Below, piece after piece: positions 1 through 8,338 of a stretch of 63,732 nucleotides of DNA; positions within the stretch are counted from its first letter, which is position 1, and each line of letters begins with the position of its first letter. The position numbers and the translations under genes are program-made. Under the pieces are notes generated by a model. It had not been told where the DNA came from. It made no database searches and was given only the letters and a program-made list of their open reading frames with translations. Source of the DNA: Corynebacterium striatum ATCC 6940 (GTDB lineage: Bacteria > Actinomycetota > Actinomycetes > Mycobacteriales > Mycobacteriaceae); NCBI RefSeq assembly GCF_000159135.1, contig NZ_GG667521.1, positions 245,855 through 309,586 on the forward strand, given 5' to 3'.

Positions 1-21
1 GGTGCCGCCGAGTTGACGGAT

Positions 22-62
22 CCGCGACCTCAGGGTCTGGGTAGCTAGGGCTGGGTATTTGC
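22..62. repeat. Palindrome family A, right end (partial copy)
   Basis: The stretch from CCGCGACCT to GGGCTGGGTATTTGC matches, base for base over most of its length, the right end of the full family A copy at 40934-41054 and the ends of the copies at 59889 and 60367. The left arm would lie beyond the window edge or is lost. It sits just downstream of cls, which reads leftward. Confidence 0.7.
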
Positions 63-105
63 GGGAGGGAGGGAGCGGGAGGGAGGGAGCGAGAGCGGGG
101 AGGGA
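61..105 (+). repeat. G-rich tandem repeat next to the cls 3' end
   Basis: Two perfect 14-bp units GCGGGAGGGAGGGA lie at 61-74 and 75-88, followed by a degenerate third unit to about 105. The plus strand carries more than four GGG runs separated by single A residues or short spacers, the arrangement expected of a G-quadruplex former. It lies within 25 bp of the cls stop codon. Whether it acts in termination or is simply a low-complexity tract is unknown. Confidence 0.7.
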
Positions 106-125
106 AAGCGAGCCTCGCCGCGCGG

Positions 126-1595
126 CTACTGCAGCGCCGAAGTCAAGCGCATCACGTTATCAACATAGCGGCGGATAAAGCCGCGCTCGTTCCATTCCTC
201 CAAAGTCAGCTCGTGGCTCACAGCGCGATAGTTCGACGCCAACTGGTTGAAATCCTCGAGCAAGTTGCCCTTGGCCACGAGCATGGTGGACTCGTAATTC
301 AGGCCGAAGGAGCGCATGTCCATGTTTGAGGAGCCGAACATGCATAGCGGGTCGCGGCCGGGCTGGTCAGGGTCCGCAATGATGAACTTCGAGTGCAGTA
401 CGAAAGGTTCCGGGAACTGGAAGATGCGCACGCCCGCCTCCAAAAGTGTCTGGTAATAGGAGGACTGCGCGTGGTTGACCATAAACTGGTCCGCTTTCGC
501 CGAGACATAAAGCTCCACGTCAACGTCGCGATAGCACGCGGTGGTGACCGCCTCGAGCAAGGACTCGTCCGGTACGAAGTAAGGCGAGACCATCACCAAG
601 CGGTCTTTAGCGTGGTGCACCAAAGAGTTGAACATTCGCAGGTTCGGCTCCGTGGTGTAACCAGGACCAGACGGGATGAGCTGGAGGAAGTTGGAGTCGT
701 CGGTGAGTGCGTCGTCGTAAGGCAACGGCTCCAGCGAGAGCGCCTCTTCCGATTCCAGGTACCAGTCCACCGCAAAGACCGCGGACAATGAAGTCACCAC
801 CGGCCCCGTGAGTTCCACCATGTAGTCCACCCAATAGCGATTCTTGGATTTATAGCTGCGCTTGATCATGTTCATCGATCCGATGAAGCCAGTGTGGCCA
901 TCAACCACCACGAGCTTGCGGTGATTGCGCAGGTCGGGGCGGCGGAAGCGGAACTTGTGCAGCTGCAGCGGCAGCATCAAGTGCCACTCGACGCCGATTT
1001 CCGTCAGCTTCTTGCCAAAGCCCCAGTAGCCCTTGTACTTGAAGCTGCCAATCTGGTCTAGGAGCAGCTTGACCTCCACGCCGCGGGCGCGGGCGCGCTT
1101 GAGCGCCTGGTAGAACACGTCGGTGACCTCGTCCCAAGACTGGATGTAAATCTCGATGTAGACGTACTTTTCCGCCTTATCCACCGCCCTAGAAATAGCC
1201 GCGATGGCTTCTGCATAATCGCTGTAAATGCCCTTGTTGTGTCCAATGAGCGCCGGGAAACCCGTCAGGTTGCGGTTGAGAGTAATCAGAGACTCGACCT
1301 CTGGGGAGAGCCGGCCGCGCGGATGGTTAGGAGTATTCGCGGTGACGTCTTCCAGCAGGTCATTGGCTTCTTGCTGGATGCGGTGCCGGCGCCTGTTGAT
1401 ATAAGGCGAGCCCATGAGCAGGAACAGCGGAAGGCCTACGAGCGGCAGCAACAAAATAGCCAGCAGCCACGCCGTGGAGCTGGAAGGGCGGCGGCCTTCA
1501 GGGACGAAACCGATGGCGACGATCTTGATGCCGTAATCGAGGATCAAGAAAAACAGCTGCCAGAATGACAGATCGATGTTCAGCGCCAAGTTCAT
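126..1595 (-). CDS. cls: Cardiolipin synthase (phospholipase D family)
   Basis: This membrane enzyme condenses phosphatidyl groups to make cardiolipin. The 489-residue protein starts with two hydrophobic helices (about 10-30 and 40-62), the usual PLDc_N anchor, followed by two PLD domains. The first HxKxxxxD motif is seen as HRKLVVVD and the second as HSKFIIAD, each followed by the usual G(S)xN segment (FIGSMNM and MFGSSNMD). Length and order are standard for bacterial cardiolipin synthases. It is the last gene of the leftward run def - GNAT - xthA - cls, 15 bp after xthA, so cotranscription is likely. Confidence 0.93.
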   Translation of the reverse strand: MNLALNIDLSFWQLFFLILDYGIKIVAIGFVPEGRRPSSSTAWLLAILLLPLVGLPLFLLMGSPYINRRRHRIQQEANDLLEDVTANTPNHPRGRLSPEVESLITLNRNLTGFPALIGHNKGIYSDYAEAIAAISRAVDKAEKYVYIEIYIQSWDEVTDVFYQALKRARARGVEVKLLLDQIGSFKYKGYWGFGKKLTEIGVEWHLMLPLQLHKFRFRRPDLRNHRKLVVVDGHTGFIGSMNMIKRSYKSKNRYWVDYMVELTGPVVTSLSAVFAVDWYLESEEALSLEPLPYDDALTDDSNFLQLIPSGPGYTTEPNLRMFNSLVHHAKDRLVMVSPYFVPDESLLEAVTTACYRDVDVELYVSAKADQFMVNHAQSSYYQTLLEAGVRIFQFPEPFVLHSKFIIADPDQPGRDPLCMFGSSNMDMRSFGLNYESTMLVAKGNLLEDFNQLASNYRAVSHELTLEEWNERGFIRRYVDNVMRLTSALQ

Positions 1596-1610
1596 GCCTG
1601 AGGAGTGCTC

Positions 1611-2420
1611 CTAACGCACGGAGTCGAAGTCGGGGAGGTCGTAGTCGGCCAAGAGCAAGCAGTGGTCCGAGGTCTTATCCCCGGCTCGCTCAACCATGTC
1701 TACCTGTGCGGACTGCACCGTGGCCGCCAAGGACCGCGACGCCAGTTGGAAGTCGATGCGCATACCCTCGTTCTTTTGGAAGCGCAGCGACTTGTAGTCG
1801 AAGTAGGTCCAGCGCTGCTCCTCAGTAAAGCGTCGTGTCACTTCCTCCAGGCCGGCCTCCTCGAGCATCTGGAATGCCGCGCGCTCCGGCTCGGTGACGT
1901 GAGTCTTACCGCGGAAGGCCTCGATGTCCCACACGTCTTCGTCGCGTGGGGCGATGTTGAAGTCGCCCGTAAGCAGCAGCTTCGACTGTGCGCGGGACTC
2001 CGCGTAGCGAGCCAGCGCGTAGAGGAATTGCAGCTTGTAGGCGTAGTGGCGGTCGGTGATTTCGCGGCCATTGGGCACATACAGTGACCAGATTTCCACC
2101 CCGCGAATGCGCGCACCCACCGCACGCGCCTCGAGATTCTGTGGCTTTTCTGGGTCTTTGGCAAAGCCCGGCTGGCCGGGAAAGGAGGTAAAGACCTCCT
2201 CCGGCTCCGACTTGGACACGATGGCCACGCCGTTCCACTGGTTCAGGCCATGGTGAGTTACGTGATAGCCCGCGGCCTCGAAGTCCATGACGGGGAACTT
2301 ATCGTCGGCAACCTTGGTCTCCTGCAGGCACAACACGTCGATGTCGTGTTTCGCCAGCAGGTCCACCGCGCGCTGGACGCGGGTGCGGACCGAGTTGATG
2401 TTCCAAGTGGCTATGCGCAT
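1611..2420 (-). CDS. xthA: Exodeoxyribonuclease III (AP endonuclease)
   Basis: Cytoplasmic Mg-dependent AP endonuclease and 3'-5' exonuclease of base excision repair. The 269-residue protein shows the exonuclease-endonuclease-phosphatase fold signatures: TWNINSVR near the start (Asn), LCLQETK (metal-binding Glu), LYVPNG, GDFNIAP (Asp/Asn) and the terminal SDHCLLLAD (Asp-His). It begins 3 bp after the GNAT gene stop and precedes cls by 15 bp. In M. tuberculosis the same trio is Rv0427c-Rv0429c, so this is backbone synteny. Confidence 0.95.
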   Translation of the reverse strand: MRIATWNINSVRTRVQRAVDLLAKHDIDVLCLQETKVADDKFPVMDFEAAGYHVTHHGLNQWNGVAIVSKSEPEEVFTSFPGQPGFAKDPEKPQNLEARAVGARIRGVEIWSLYVPNGREITDRHYAYKLQFLYALARYAESRAQSKLLLTGDFNIAPRDEDVWDIEAFRGKTHVTEPERAAFQMLEEAGLEEVTRRFTEEQRWTYFDYKSLRFQKNEGMRIDFQLASRSLAATVQSAQVDMVERAGDKTSDHCLLLADYDLPDFDSVR

Positions 2421-2423
2421 GGA

Positions 2424-3434
2424 CTACAGGTTACCGCCTTTGCGCATGGCGTACCTATGTCGATGCTGTTCAATGAATCCGAGCTTGCCGTACATGGCCA
2501 CGCCCGCGCTATTCGACGCCACCACCTGCAGGTATGCCTTTTCCGCGCCGTTGTCTTTGCCCCAGCCCAACATGTGGGAACCGAGGACGGTGCCGAGGCC
2601 GCGGCGTCGCCAAGCAGCAGCGACTTCGACGGCAGAGAATCCTAACCACACCGTACCGTCGCCAGACTCGGTGAGGGTGCCGCGGGTGATCGCGATGGTC
2701 TCGCCGCTCGGGGCGAGTAGGCGGCCAAATCCCATGGTGCCGTCGATGCGGCTGCGCAGATACTCCAGCGCCTCAGGCGGCAGAGCCCGGCCGCGGAAGT
2801 GGTAGAGGTCGAGCCACTCTTGGTCTGGCTGTGCGTCCACGCGGAAAGTGATGCCCTCTGGAAGTGGGGCGCCAGCTACCTCTCCCTCGAGTAGTCGCAC
2901 CATGACGATGACCTCGGGCTCTAGCTCCCAGTTTTCTGGGGACGCTGCGATGACGCGCTCGGCAGGCTTGCCGATTCGCGCGGGAATAGCCAGGCGAGTG
3001 GGGAGATCGTGGCGGGCGTAGAACTCATCGATCTCGTCCATCGGAACCGGGGTGAAGCCCGCCGAGGGACCCAGTGGAACCGCGGAATTGGAGCGGCCAG
3101 TCACGCCGTCACCCGCGCGCATGAGCCACTGCCCATCCTTGGTCCACGTGTGTTCCTTTCCGGGGAACGCTGCGGCGGTGGCCACCTCGACGGCCCGGAT
3201 GTCGGAGTTGCGGACCATGCGCGGGGACAGGCGTTTGATGATCTTCAGTTCCTCCGCCGGGATCTCCACCGCTTCCAGCGAGGAGGGATAGCCGCCCACT
3301 TCTTGGGGGCGGATGACCAGTGGATCGAGGGAGAGGACGTGGCCGATGACGTCGGTGTGCATGCCGTCGATTTCGCGCCGGGCGACGACGCGCTCGCCGA
3401 CCTCGACGGCGTCAGAACGGAAGATGTAGCTCAT
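2424..3434 (-). CDS. GNAT acetyltransferase, Rv0428c/cg3035 type (possible N-acetylglutamate synthase)
   Basis: The 336-residue protein has a corynebacterial/mycobacterial N-terminal region of about 180 residues and a C-terminal GNAT fold. In the latter, WRRRGLG is the acetyl-CoA pyrophosphate loop and VVASNSAGVAMYGKLGF is the usual GNAT end motif. Its position between def and xthA matches Rv0428c. From memory, a C. glutamicum gene of this type, cg3035, was reported to act as an N-acetylglutamate synthase in arginine synthesis; that assignment here is inference by context and architecture, not by seen substrate residues. It lies 22 bp after def and 3 bp before xthA. Confidence 0.8.
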   Translation of the reverse strand: MSYIFRSDAVEVGERVVARREIDGMHTDVIGHVLSLDPLVIRPQEVGGYPSSLEAVEIPAEELKIIKRLSPRMVRNSDIRAVEVATAAAFPGKEHTWTKDGQWLMRAGDGVTGRSNSAVPLGPSAGFTPVPMDEIDEFYARHDLPTRLAIPARIGKPAERVIAASPENWELEPEVIVMVRLLEGEVAGAPLPEGITFRVDAQPDQEWLDLYHFRGRALPPEALEYLRSRIDGTMGFGRLLAPSGETIAITRGTLTESGDGTVWLGFSAVEVAAAWRRRGLGTVLGSHMLGWGKDNGAEKAYLQVVASNSAGVAMYGKLGFIEQHRHRYAMRKGGNL

Positions 3435-3456
3435 GTCGATTAAGAGTGCGGCCTAT

Positions 3457-4077
3457 TTACGCGCCGTGGCCGAAGGGATCTTCGTCCTCGCCCGGCATCC
3501 AGGTCCAGCCGGCCTCGGTCCACCCGTTGCGCTTGATGATCTTCTTGGCCTGGCGCTTGAAACGGCCGGTGAGCACGTCGGTGTAGACGAAACCGTCGAG
3601 GTGGCCGGTCTCGTGCTGGAGCATACGGGCGAAGAAGCCGTAGCCCTCGATGGAGATGTCATTACCGTGTTCATCCTTGCCGGTGACGCGTGCCCAGTCG
3701 GCGCGGCCGGTGGGGAAACCCTCGCCCGGCACGGAGAGGCAGCCCTCGTCCTCGGAGCCGTCGTCGGCAGGCATGCCCTCAGGAATCTCGGAGGTTTCCA
3801 AAACCGGGTTGATAACGCAGCCCTTGCGCATGCCGGCCTTGTCGGCCGGCAGCTCGGTACCTTCGGGGCCGTCGGTGTCAGGGCAGTGGTAGACGAAGAG
3901 GCGCTTGTTGATGCCTACCTGGTTGGCAGCGAGGCCGACGCCGTGGGCGACGTCCATGGTCTCGTACATGTCCGCGATGAGCTCCTGGAGCTCCGGGGAA
4001 TCGATGGGCTCAGTGACCGGTTCAGTGGGATTGTGGAGAACCGGGTCGCCGTGGATAACGATGGGGCGAATAGTCAT
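3457..4077 (-). CDS. def: Peptide deformylase
   Basis: Removes the N-formyl group from nascent proteins. The 206-residue protein carries all three family motifs: [10 protein letters not shown] (GxGLAAxQ), EGCLSVPG (metal Cys) and QHETGHLDG (HExxH metal ligands). It has a short insert between motifs 1 and 2, as actinobacterial enzymes do. It is the first gene of the leftward operon. The ATG at 4077 lies 7 nt after a TAAACT hexamer on this strand, which points to a leaderless transcript from the divergent promoter shared with the DUF3263 gene. Confidence 0.96.
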   Translation of the reverse strand: MTIRPIVIHGDPVLHNPTEPVTEPIDSPELQELIADMYETMDVAHGVGLAANQVGINKRLFVYHCPDTDGPEGTELPADKAGMRKGCVINPVLETSEIPEGMPADDGSEDEGCLSVPGEGFPTGRADWARVTGKDEHGNDISIEGYGFFARMLQHETGHLDGFVYTDVLTGRFKRQAKKIIKRNGWTEAGWTWMPGEDEDPFGHGA

Positions 4078-4093
4078 GCCCTACAGTTTAGGC
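4078..4093. promoter_or_regulatory. Divergent promoter with overlapping -10 hexamers
   Basis: Only 16 bp separate the ATG of def (minus) and the ATG of the DUF3263 gene (plus). The plus strand contains TACAGT (4082-4087), 6 nt before the plus ATG. The minus strand contains TAAACT (4090-4085), 7 nt before the minus ATG. The two TANNNT hexamers share three base pairs, leaving room only for leaderless transcripts in both directions. Confidence 0.65.
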
Positions 4094-4357
4094 ATGCACT
4101 CCTTGTCAGACCTAGACGCCGCCATCTTGGAGTTCGAATCCCACGCGCCGCGCGGTATCGGACCCAAGGAGGAGGCCATCCGCACCCAGCTGGATATCTC
4201 ACCGGTGCGCTATCACCAGCGCTTGAACGTGCTTCTCGACGCCCCCGCTGCCGCCGAGGCCTATCCGGTGCTGGTGGCGCGCTTGCGGCGGGTGCGTGAC
4301 CAGCGCGAAGAGGTGCGGCGCGCCGCAAGGGGGAATGCCCCAGATCTCGACAGCTAG
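4094..4357 (+). CDS. DUF3263 protein (Rv0430 type)
   Basis: A protein of 87 residues whose length, composition and position (between def and the virR-like gene) match the DUF3263 family. The start was set at the ATG at 4094, not at longer in-frame alternatives that would run into def on the other strand; the TACAGT hexamer 6 nt upstream fits a leaderless start. The sequence includes GIGPKEEAIRTQLDISPVRY, which resembles a helix-turn-helix like that of small sigma-factor-type DNA binders, followed by a basic C-terminal helix. Its function is unknown, so a DNA-binding role is only a suggestion. Confidence 0.85.
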   Translation: MHSLSDLDAAILEFESHAPRGIGPKEEAIRTQLDISPVRYHQRLNVLLDAPAAAEAYPVLVARLRRVRDQREEVRRAARGNAPDLDS

Positions 4358-4361
4358 ACGC

Positions 4362-4367
4362 TAGAGT
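4362..4367 (+). promoter_or_regulatory. Candidate -10 of virR-like gene
   Basis: TAGAGT fits TANNNT and ends 7 nt before the GTG at 4375. There is no Shine-Dalgarno sequence upstream of that GTG, so a leaderless transcript is the simplest reading. Confidence 0.45.
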
Positions 4368-4374
4368 TACTGTT

Positions 4375-5124
4375 GTGACTAATGTGAATTCAGATAACTC
4401 GGCAGAATCCACCCCTACTGATGCCTCGACCGATGCATCTTCTGGTGCATCGACCGGCGCTGCTGCCGGCGGAGCAAGCGGCCTGCCACTGCGCGGCCTT
4501 GCGATGGTGCTCATCGCCGTTGCAGTCATGCTCGGCATGTGGGGTCTGTACAAGTTGACCTCCGAGGACTCTAGCGATACCGCGTCTCAAACTGGTGCCT
4601 CTGAGGCCGCCACGCTTCCAGCTCCAGCAGAAGGCGAGCCGGGCGCACAGGGCGGAAAACCTGGATCCGCGGCTCAGCAGGCTCCGGGCGAGTCTGCGCA
4701 GGCTTCCGACCCAGCCGCCGCAGGTGCGGCGGGCGAGGGGGAAAACGCAGCAGATCGAGATGGCTACGATGGAGCCCAGGGCGAGGCTGCTAAGCGCGCG
4801 CCCAAAGATATTCCGGTCAACGTCTTTAACAACTCGGGCCGCGCGGGCTATGCAGATGAGGAATCCACCAAGCTCAAGGACCGCGGCTTCAAGGTGGGCG
4901 AGGTGGGCAACCTGCCTGGCGACGTCCTCACCGTCCCGCAGACCATGGTCTTCTACCCAGCCGGTGACAAAGACGCAGAGGCACTGGCTCGCCAGACTGC
5001 AGCCGAGTTTTATGGCGCTACTGCCGTCCCAGAAGGCGCTGTTGCAGAATACCCAGCTGAGCTAGGTGAAAACTACACCAAGGGCAACGCGGTTGTAGCT
5101 GTCCTGGCAATTCCGCAGGCCTAG
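4375..5124 (+). CDS. VirR-like envelope protein with solo LytR_C domain
   Basis: The 249-residue protein has a cytoplasmic Ser/Thr/Ala-rich tail, one transmembrane helix at about 42-60 (LAMVLIAVAVMLGMWGLY), an Ala/Gln/Glu-rich linker of some 75 residues, and a LytR_C domain from about 140 to the end (starting IPVNVFNNSGRAG). It lacks the LCP catalytic domain, so it should bind or organise peptidoglycan-arabinogalactan and not ligate it. The M. tuberculosis counterpart by order is Rv0431 (VirR), linked to vesicle formation and cell-wall integrity. The GTG start at 4375 is preferred because of the -10 seven bases upstream. Confidence 0.85.
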   Translation: MTNVNSDNSAESTPTDASTDASSGASTGAAAGGASGLPLRGLAMVLIAVAVMLGMWGLYKLTSEDSSDTASQTGASEAATLPAPAEGEPGAQGGKPGSAAQQAPGESAQASDPAAAGAAGEGENAADRDGYDGAQGEAAKRAPKDIPVNVFNNSGRAGYADEESTKLKDRGFKVGEVGNLPGDVLTVPQTMVFYPAGDKDAEALARQTAAEFYGATAVPEGAVAEYPAELGENYTKGNAVVAVLAIPQA

Positions 5125-5184
5125 TGCAGCAGGAATAAGTGCAGCAATATAAATTTAAATGCCCAGTATGGTGACTGTGAAAGT

Positions 5185-5190
5185 TAGACT
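5185..5190 (+). promoter_or_regulatory. Candidate -10 of YbdK-like ligase gene
   Basis: TAGACT ends 6 nt before the GTG at 5197, and no ribosome binding site precedes that codon. This is another likely leaderless start. Confidence 0.45.
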
Positions 5191-5196
5191 GAACGG

Positions 5197-6342
5197 GTGA
5201 ATACTCCGGAAGAGTCCTTCGCCCGTTCTGCTGAACCCACACTGGGCGTTGAGTGGGAAGTCGCCCTCGTCGACCCCACCACGTGGGATCTCGTGCCCCG
5301 TGGCGCTGAACTGATTGAACGCGTCCACGCCGCTGCGCCTGAGATTCACTTGGAGAAGGAATTCCTCCAAAACACCGTTGAGCTCGTCACCGGCATCTGC
5401 CACACGGTTCCAGAAGCCGTGGCTGACCTTGCTCACAAGCTTTCCCACGTCCGAGCCGCCGCCGATGAGATGGGCGTTAAGTTGTGGGCTTCGGGTGGAC
5501 ACCCCTTCACTGATTTTCGTGAAAACCCCGTCTCCGCTAAGGAGAGCTATTCCGAAATCATCAACCGCACCCAGTACTGGGGCAAGCAGATGCTGTTGTG
5601 GGGCACCCATGTCCACGTAGGAATTCGCCACGAGGATCGCGTCTGGCCCATCATCAACGCATTGATGACCAAGTACCCGCACCTGCTGGCAATTTCGGCG
5701 TGCTCCCCGGCTTGGGAGGGCCTTGACACCGGATACGCCTCCAACCGCACGATGCTCTATCAGCAGCTGCCCACCGCTGGCATGCCGTACCAGTTCCAAA
5801 GCTGGGAAGAATGGCAGTCCTACATGCGGGACCAGGCCATCTCGGGAGTGATTAACCACACCGGCTCGATGCATTTCGACATCCGCCCGGCTTCCAAGTG
5901 GGGCACCGTCGAGGTGCGCATTTCCGACGCCTCCTCCAATCTGCGCGAGCTCTCCGCCGTGGCGGCACTGACTCACTGCTTGGTTGTTCACTACGACCGC
6001 ATGATTGATCGCGGCGAGGAGTTGCCAATTCTGCAGCCGTGGCACGTGGCGGAGAATAAATGGCGCGGCGCGCGCTATGGCATGGATGCCTTGGTGGTTA
6101 CGTCGCGCGAGACGGATGAGCGCTGGATTAAGGATGAACTGGCAGACCTCGTGGAGGAGCTAACTCCGCTGGCCCGCGAGCTGGGCTGCGCCGAGGAGCT
6201 GGCCCTTATCCACGAAATTATCGATGATGGCGCAGGCTATGAGCGTCAGCGTGCCTTGTACGAAGAGACCGGCAGCTGGCAAAAGGTAGTCGAGGCGACC
6301 TGCCAGGAGATGCTGGACCGCCAGCCGTTGGAGCGCAATTAG
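5197..6342 (+). CDS. Glutamate-cysteine ligase family 2 protein (YbdK-like carboxylate-amine ligase)
   Basis: The 381-residue protein is of the GCS2/YbdK family, ATP-dependent carboxylate-amine ligases. Visible hallmarks are [12 protein letters not shown] near the N-terminus (metal-binding Glu residues), [27 protein letters not shown] and the [18 protein letters not shown] block. The M. tuberculosis counterpart by order is Rv0433. Substrate is unknown: members show weak glutamate-cysteine ligase activity, while corynebacteria use mycothiol, so a role in glutathione synthesis is not assumed. The gene is monocistronic or ends the virR unit and converges on the GT87 gene. Confidence 0.88.
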   Translation: MNTPEESFARSAEPTLGVEWEVALVDPTTWDLVPRGAELIERVHAAAPEIHLEKEFLQNTVELVTGICHTVPEAVADLAHKLSHVRAAADEMGVKLWASGGHPFTDFRENPVSAKESYSEIINRTQYWGKQMLLWGTHVHVGIRHEDRVWPIINALMTKYPHLLAISACSPAWEGLDTGYASNRTMLYQQLPTAGMPYQFQSWEEWQSYMRDQAISGVINHTGSMHFDIRPASKWGTVEVRISDASSNLRELSAVAALTHCLVVHYDRMIDRGEELPILQPWHVAENKWRGARYGMDALVVTSRETDERWIKDELADLVEELTPLARELGCAEELALIHEIIDDGAGYERQRALYEETGSWQKVVEATCQEMLDRQPLERN

Positions 6343-6380
6343 CGCCCTTCAACGCGGGAGGCGGCGCTTCGGCGCGCAAG

Positions 6381-7670
6381 CTACTTGACGCGAACGGTAG
6401 GGATCCTGGTCGTAGGCGCAGCGTCTAGTTCGGTGGTGTGCTTTTGTGGCATGAAACCCCAAATTGCGTACACCGCGATGTAGAGGAAGCAAGCTAGTGG
6501 CCACACCAGGGAGGCCAATGGCTGGAAGGTTTCCAATGCGTCGAGGGTGCGCGAGGAGCCCCCTAGCCAGACCGGTGCGGCCACGAAAGGCAGTTCCACG
6601 ATAAGCAGAGCCAGGAAGGACGCTACCGCGGCTAGTTGTGCGCCCCAGACTGTGCGCAGGCGCGTTCCGATGGCCTCGTTGACCGCCAGCATTACCCAAA
6701 TGCCGAAGGGCACAACCCACACGAAGTGGTGGTACCAGGAGAAGGGCGAAACCAAGCAAGCGCTCAAGCCGGTTAGAGCAAAGGCTGCGGTGCTGTTCTT
6801 TCGAATCCACGCCGTACGCAGTGCCAACATGGTCACCATGACAATGATGACCACGCCCAGCAGCCACAGCGCGGTATCGTCTTCGCCGGTGAGACGGGCG
6901 AGGACAGAACGCAGGGACTTAGCGCCTGGGGCATCGATTTCCCCGATACGGTTGGAGTTGAAAACCTTGTCCGTCCAGAAATCCTTTGCGTCGGGGACGA
7001 AGGCAACACCGATGCCGATAGTGACTGCGAAAGCGGCAATGGAGCCAATGGCCGCCCACCAGCGCTTCTGGAAGAGCAACGCGAGGCCCATGTAAGCCGG
7101 GGTGAGCTTCATGCCAGCGGCAATACCAATGCCGATTCCGGGCAGGCGGAGCTTGGTGGGGAGGAGGAAATCCAGGGACACCAAGAACATCAGCAGGATA
7201 TTGATCTGTCCGTAGTAGAAGGTGCCGTTGATTGGTTCGGCAGCAAGACTGCTAACCAGCAGCGCAATTCCCACCAGCCAGGTCAGCGGCCCGAGCCGAT
7301 AGTCACGCTCGCGAATGACAAGCATGATGACAATGAAGAGGGCGATTCCCGTGACCCATTGCCAAATCACCATGAGATCGTGGTCACTGAAATCAGCCAT
7401 CCATTCGAAAAACCAGCCAGCAAACGGCGGGTAGGTGAAGGGAAACTCATGGATATAGGGGGCGTCGTAAAGCTGGCCTCCCGCTTTCAAATCCTTGCCC
7501 GCCATTTGGTAAATCTTCAAGTCGAACGGGATCTTGCCAAAGAAAGCGCGGTCGCGGCCGGGATAAATGCTGAAGCGGTAAATTACCAAAGCCGTAAATG
7601 CCAGTAAAAGAGTCAACAGTGTGGGCATACCGTAGAGCTTCTTGCCCTGTTTTCTCTTCATTCTGTGCAT
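6381..7670 (-). CDS. GT87 family polyprenol-phosphate-mannose-dependent mannosyltransferase-like protein
   Basis: The 429-residue multi-pass membrane protein has roughly ten hydrophobic helices. The first extracellular loop carries FDLKIYQMAGKDLKAGGQLYD and then FPFTYPP, the acidic and YPP signatures of the DUF2029/GT87 group, which includes mycobacterial PimE. It likely transfers mannose from polyprenyl-phosphate-mannose to a lipoglycan on the outer face, but the acceptor cannot be read from sequence. It starts 6 bp after the mrpG stop, so it is probably the last gene of the mrp transcript, an unusual pairing. The C-terminal tail is cytoplasmic and polar. Confidence 0.82.
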   Translation of the reverse strand: MHRMKRKQGKKLYGMPTLLTLLLAFTALVIYRFSIYPGRDRAFFGKIPFDLKIYQMAGKDLKAGGQLYDAPYIHEFPFTYPPFAGWFFEWMADFSDHDLMVIWQWVTGIALFIVIMLVIRERDYRLGPLTWLVGIALLVSSLAAEPINGTFYYGQINILLMFLVSLDFLLPTKLRLPGIGIGIAAGMKLTPAYMGLALLFQKRWWAAIGSIAAFAVTIGIGVAFVPDAKDFWTDKVFNSNRIGEIDAPGAKSLRSVLARLTGEDDTALWLLGVVIIVMVTMLALRTAWIRKNSTAAFALTGLSACLVSPFSWYHHFVWVVPFGIWVMLAVNEAIGTRLRTVWGAQLAAVASFLALLIVELPFVAAPVWLGGSSRTLDALETFQPLASLVWPLACFLYIAVYAIWGFMPQKHTTELDAAPTTRIPTVRVK

Positions 7671-7676
7671 TAGCTT

Positions 7677-8066
7677 CTATGAATCCTTTTTCCGACGCAT
7701 TGAACGAGTCGCTGGCTTGTCGTTGCGAGACATATTTTCAGCGGTACCGTACAGGCCTTCACGTCGTGCAATTCGTGAGGTGCGCTGTGCAGTCACCGGG
7801 CTGGTGATCATTGCAAAGAGTACCAGTAACAATAAAATCCCTAAATCGCCACGCTCAGTCACGCTGAAGGAATCGGAGCCTGTGACGCGGAAAAACGCAC
7901 CGAGAATAGTGAGAATCAAGCCGGTGGTTTGGGGCTTCGAAATGGCGTGCACGCGTGACATTGTGTCCGGGAAACGCGCCACGCCGATCGCTGCGGCGAG
8001 GACGAGCAAGGAGCCGATGAGAATCAAGACAATCGAGATGACGTCAGCGAAAAGGTGATAGCTCAT
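7677..8066 (-). CDS. mrpG: Mrp Na+/H+ antiporter subunit G
   Basis: Small subunit of the multisubunit cation/proton antiporter. The 129-residue protein has three hydrophobic helices and the MrpG signature LAAAIGVARFPDTMSRVHA, then TGLILTILGAFF. The C-terminal tail is basic and longer than in Bacillus. The ATG overlaps the mrpF stop (ATGA), indicating translational coupling. It is the last antiporter gene before the GT87 gene. Confidence 0.93.
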   Translation of the reverse strand: MSYHLFADVISIVLILIGSLLVLAAAIGVARFPDTMSRVHAISKPQTTGLILTILGAFFRVTGSDSFSVTERGDLGILLLLVLFAMITSPVTAQRTSRIARREGLYGTAENMSRNDKPATRSMRRKKDS

Positions 8067-8338
8067 TGCGGGTCCCTCTTTCTAAACCTGGTGACCGAAA
8101 CAGTGGAGATGAAGCCCAGCAGAGCCACCACTAGCATCGCTGAGACCACCGTTGTGTTGAGCGTCCAGCAAATATAAGTGGCCAGCGCGCACTGGAACAT
8201 GGCCACGAGGCCATCCATACCCACCAGGCGATCCAGCGAGTTGGGGCCCACGATGATGCGCCAGACAGTGATCAAGAACGCCACTACCAAAAGCCCTGCC
8301 GCAATGGTGAGCAAAATGCCATAAAGCTGCGGATCCAT
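8063..8338 (-). CDS. mrpF: Mrp Na+/H+ antiporter subunit F
   Basis: The 91-residue protein has three transmembrane helices. The conserved MrpF block ITVWRIIVGPNSLDRLVGMDGL is seen in pieces (RIIVGPNSLDR, then DGLVAM). Its start overlaps the end of mrpE by one base, and its end overlaps mrpG by four. Length is normal for the family. Confidence 0.93.
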   Translation of the reverse strand: MDPQLYGILLTIAAGLLVVAFLITVWRIIVGPNSLDRLVGMDGLVAMFQCALATYICWTLNTTVVSAMLVVALLGFISTVSVTRFRKRDPQ

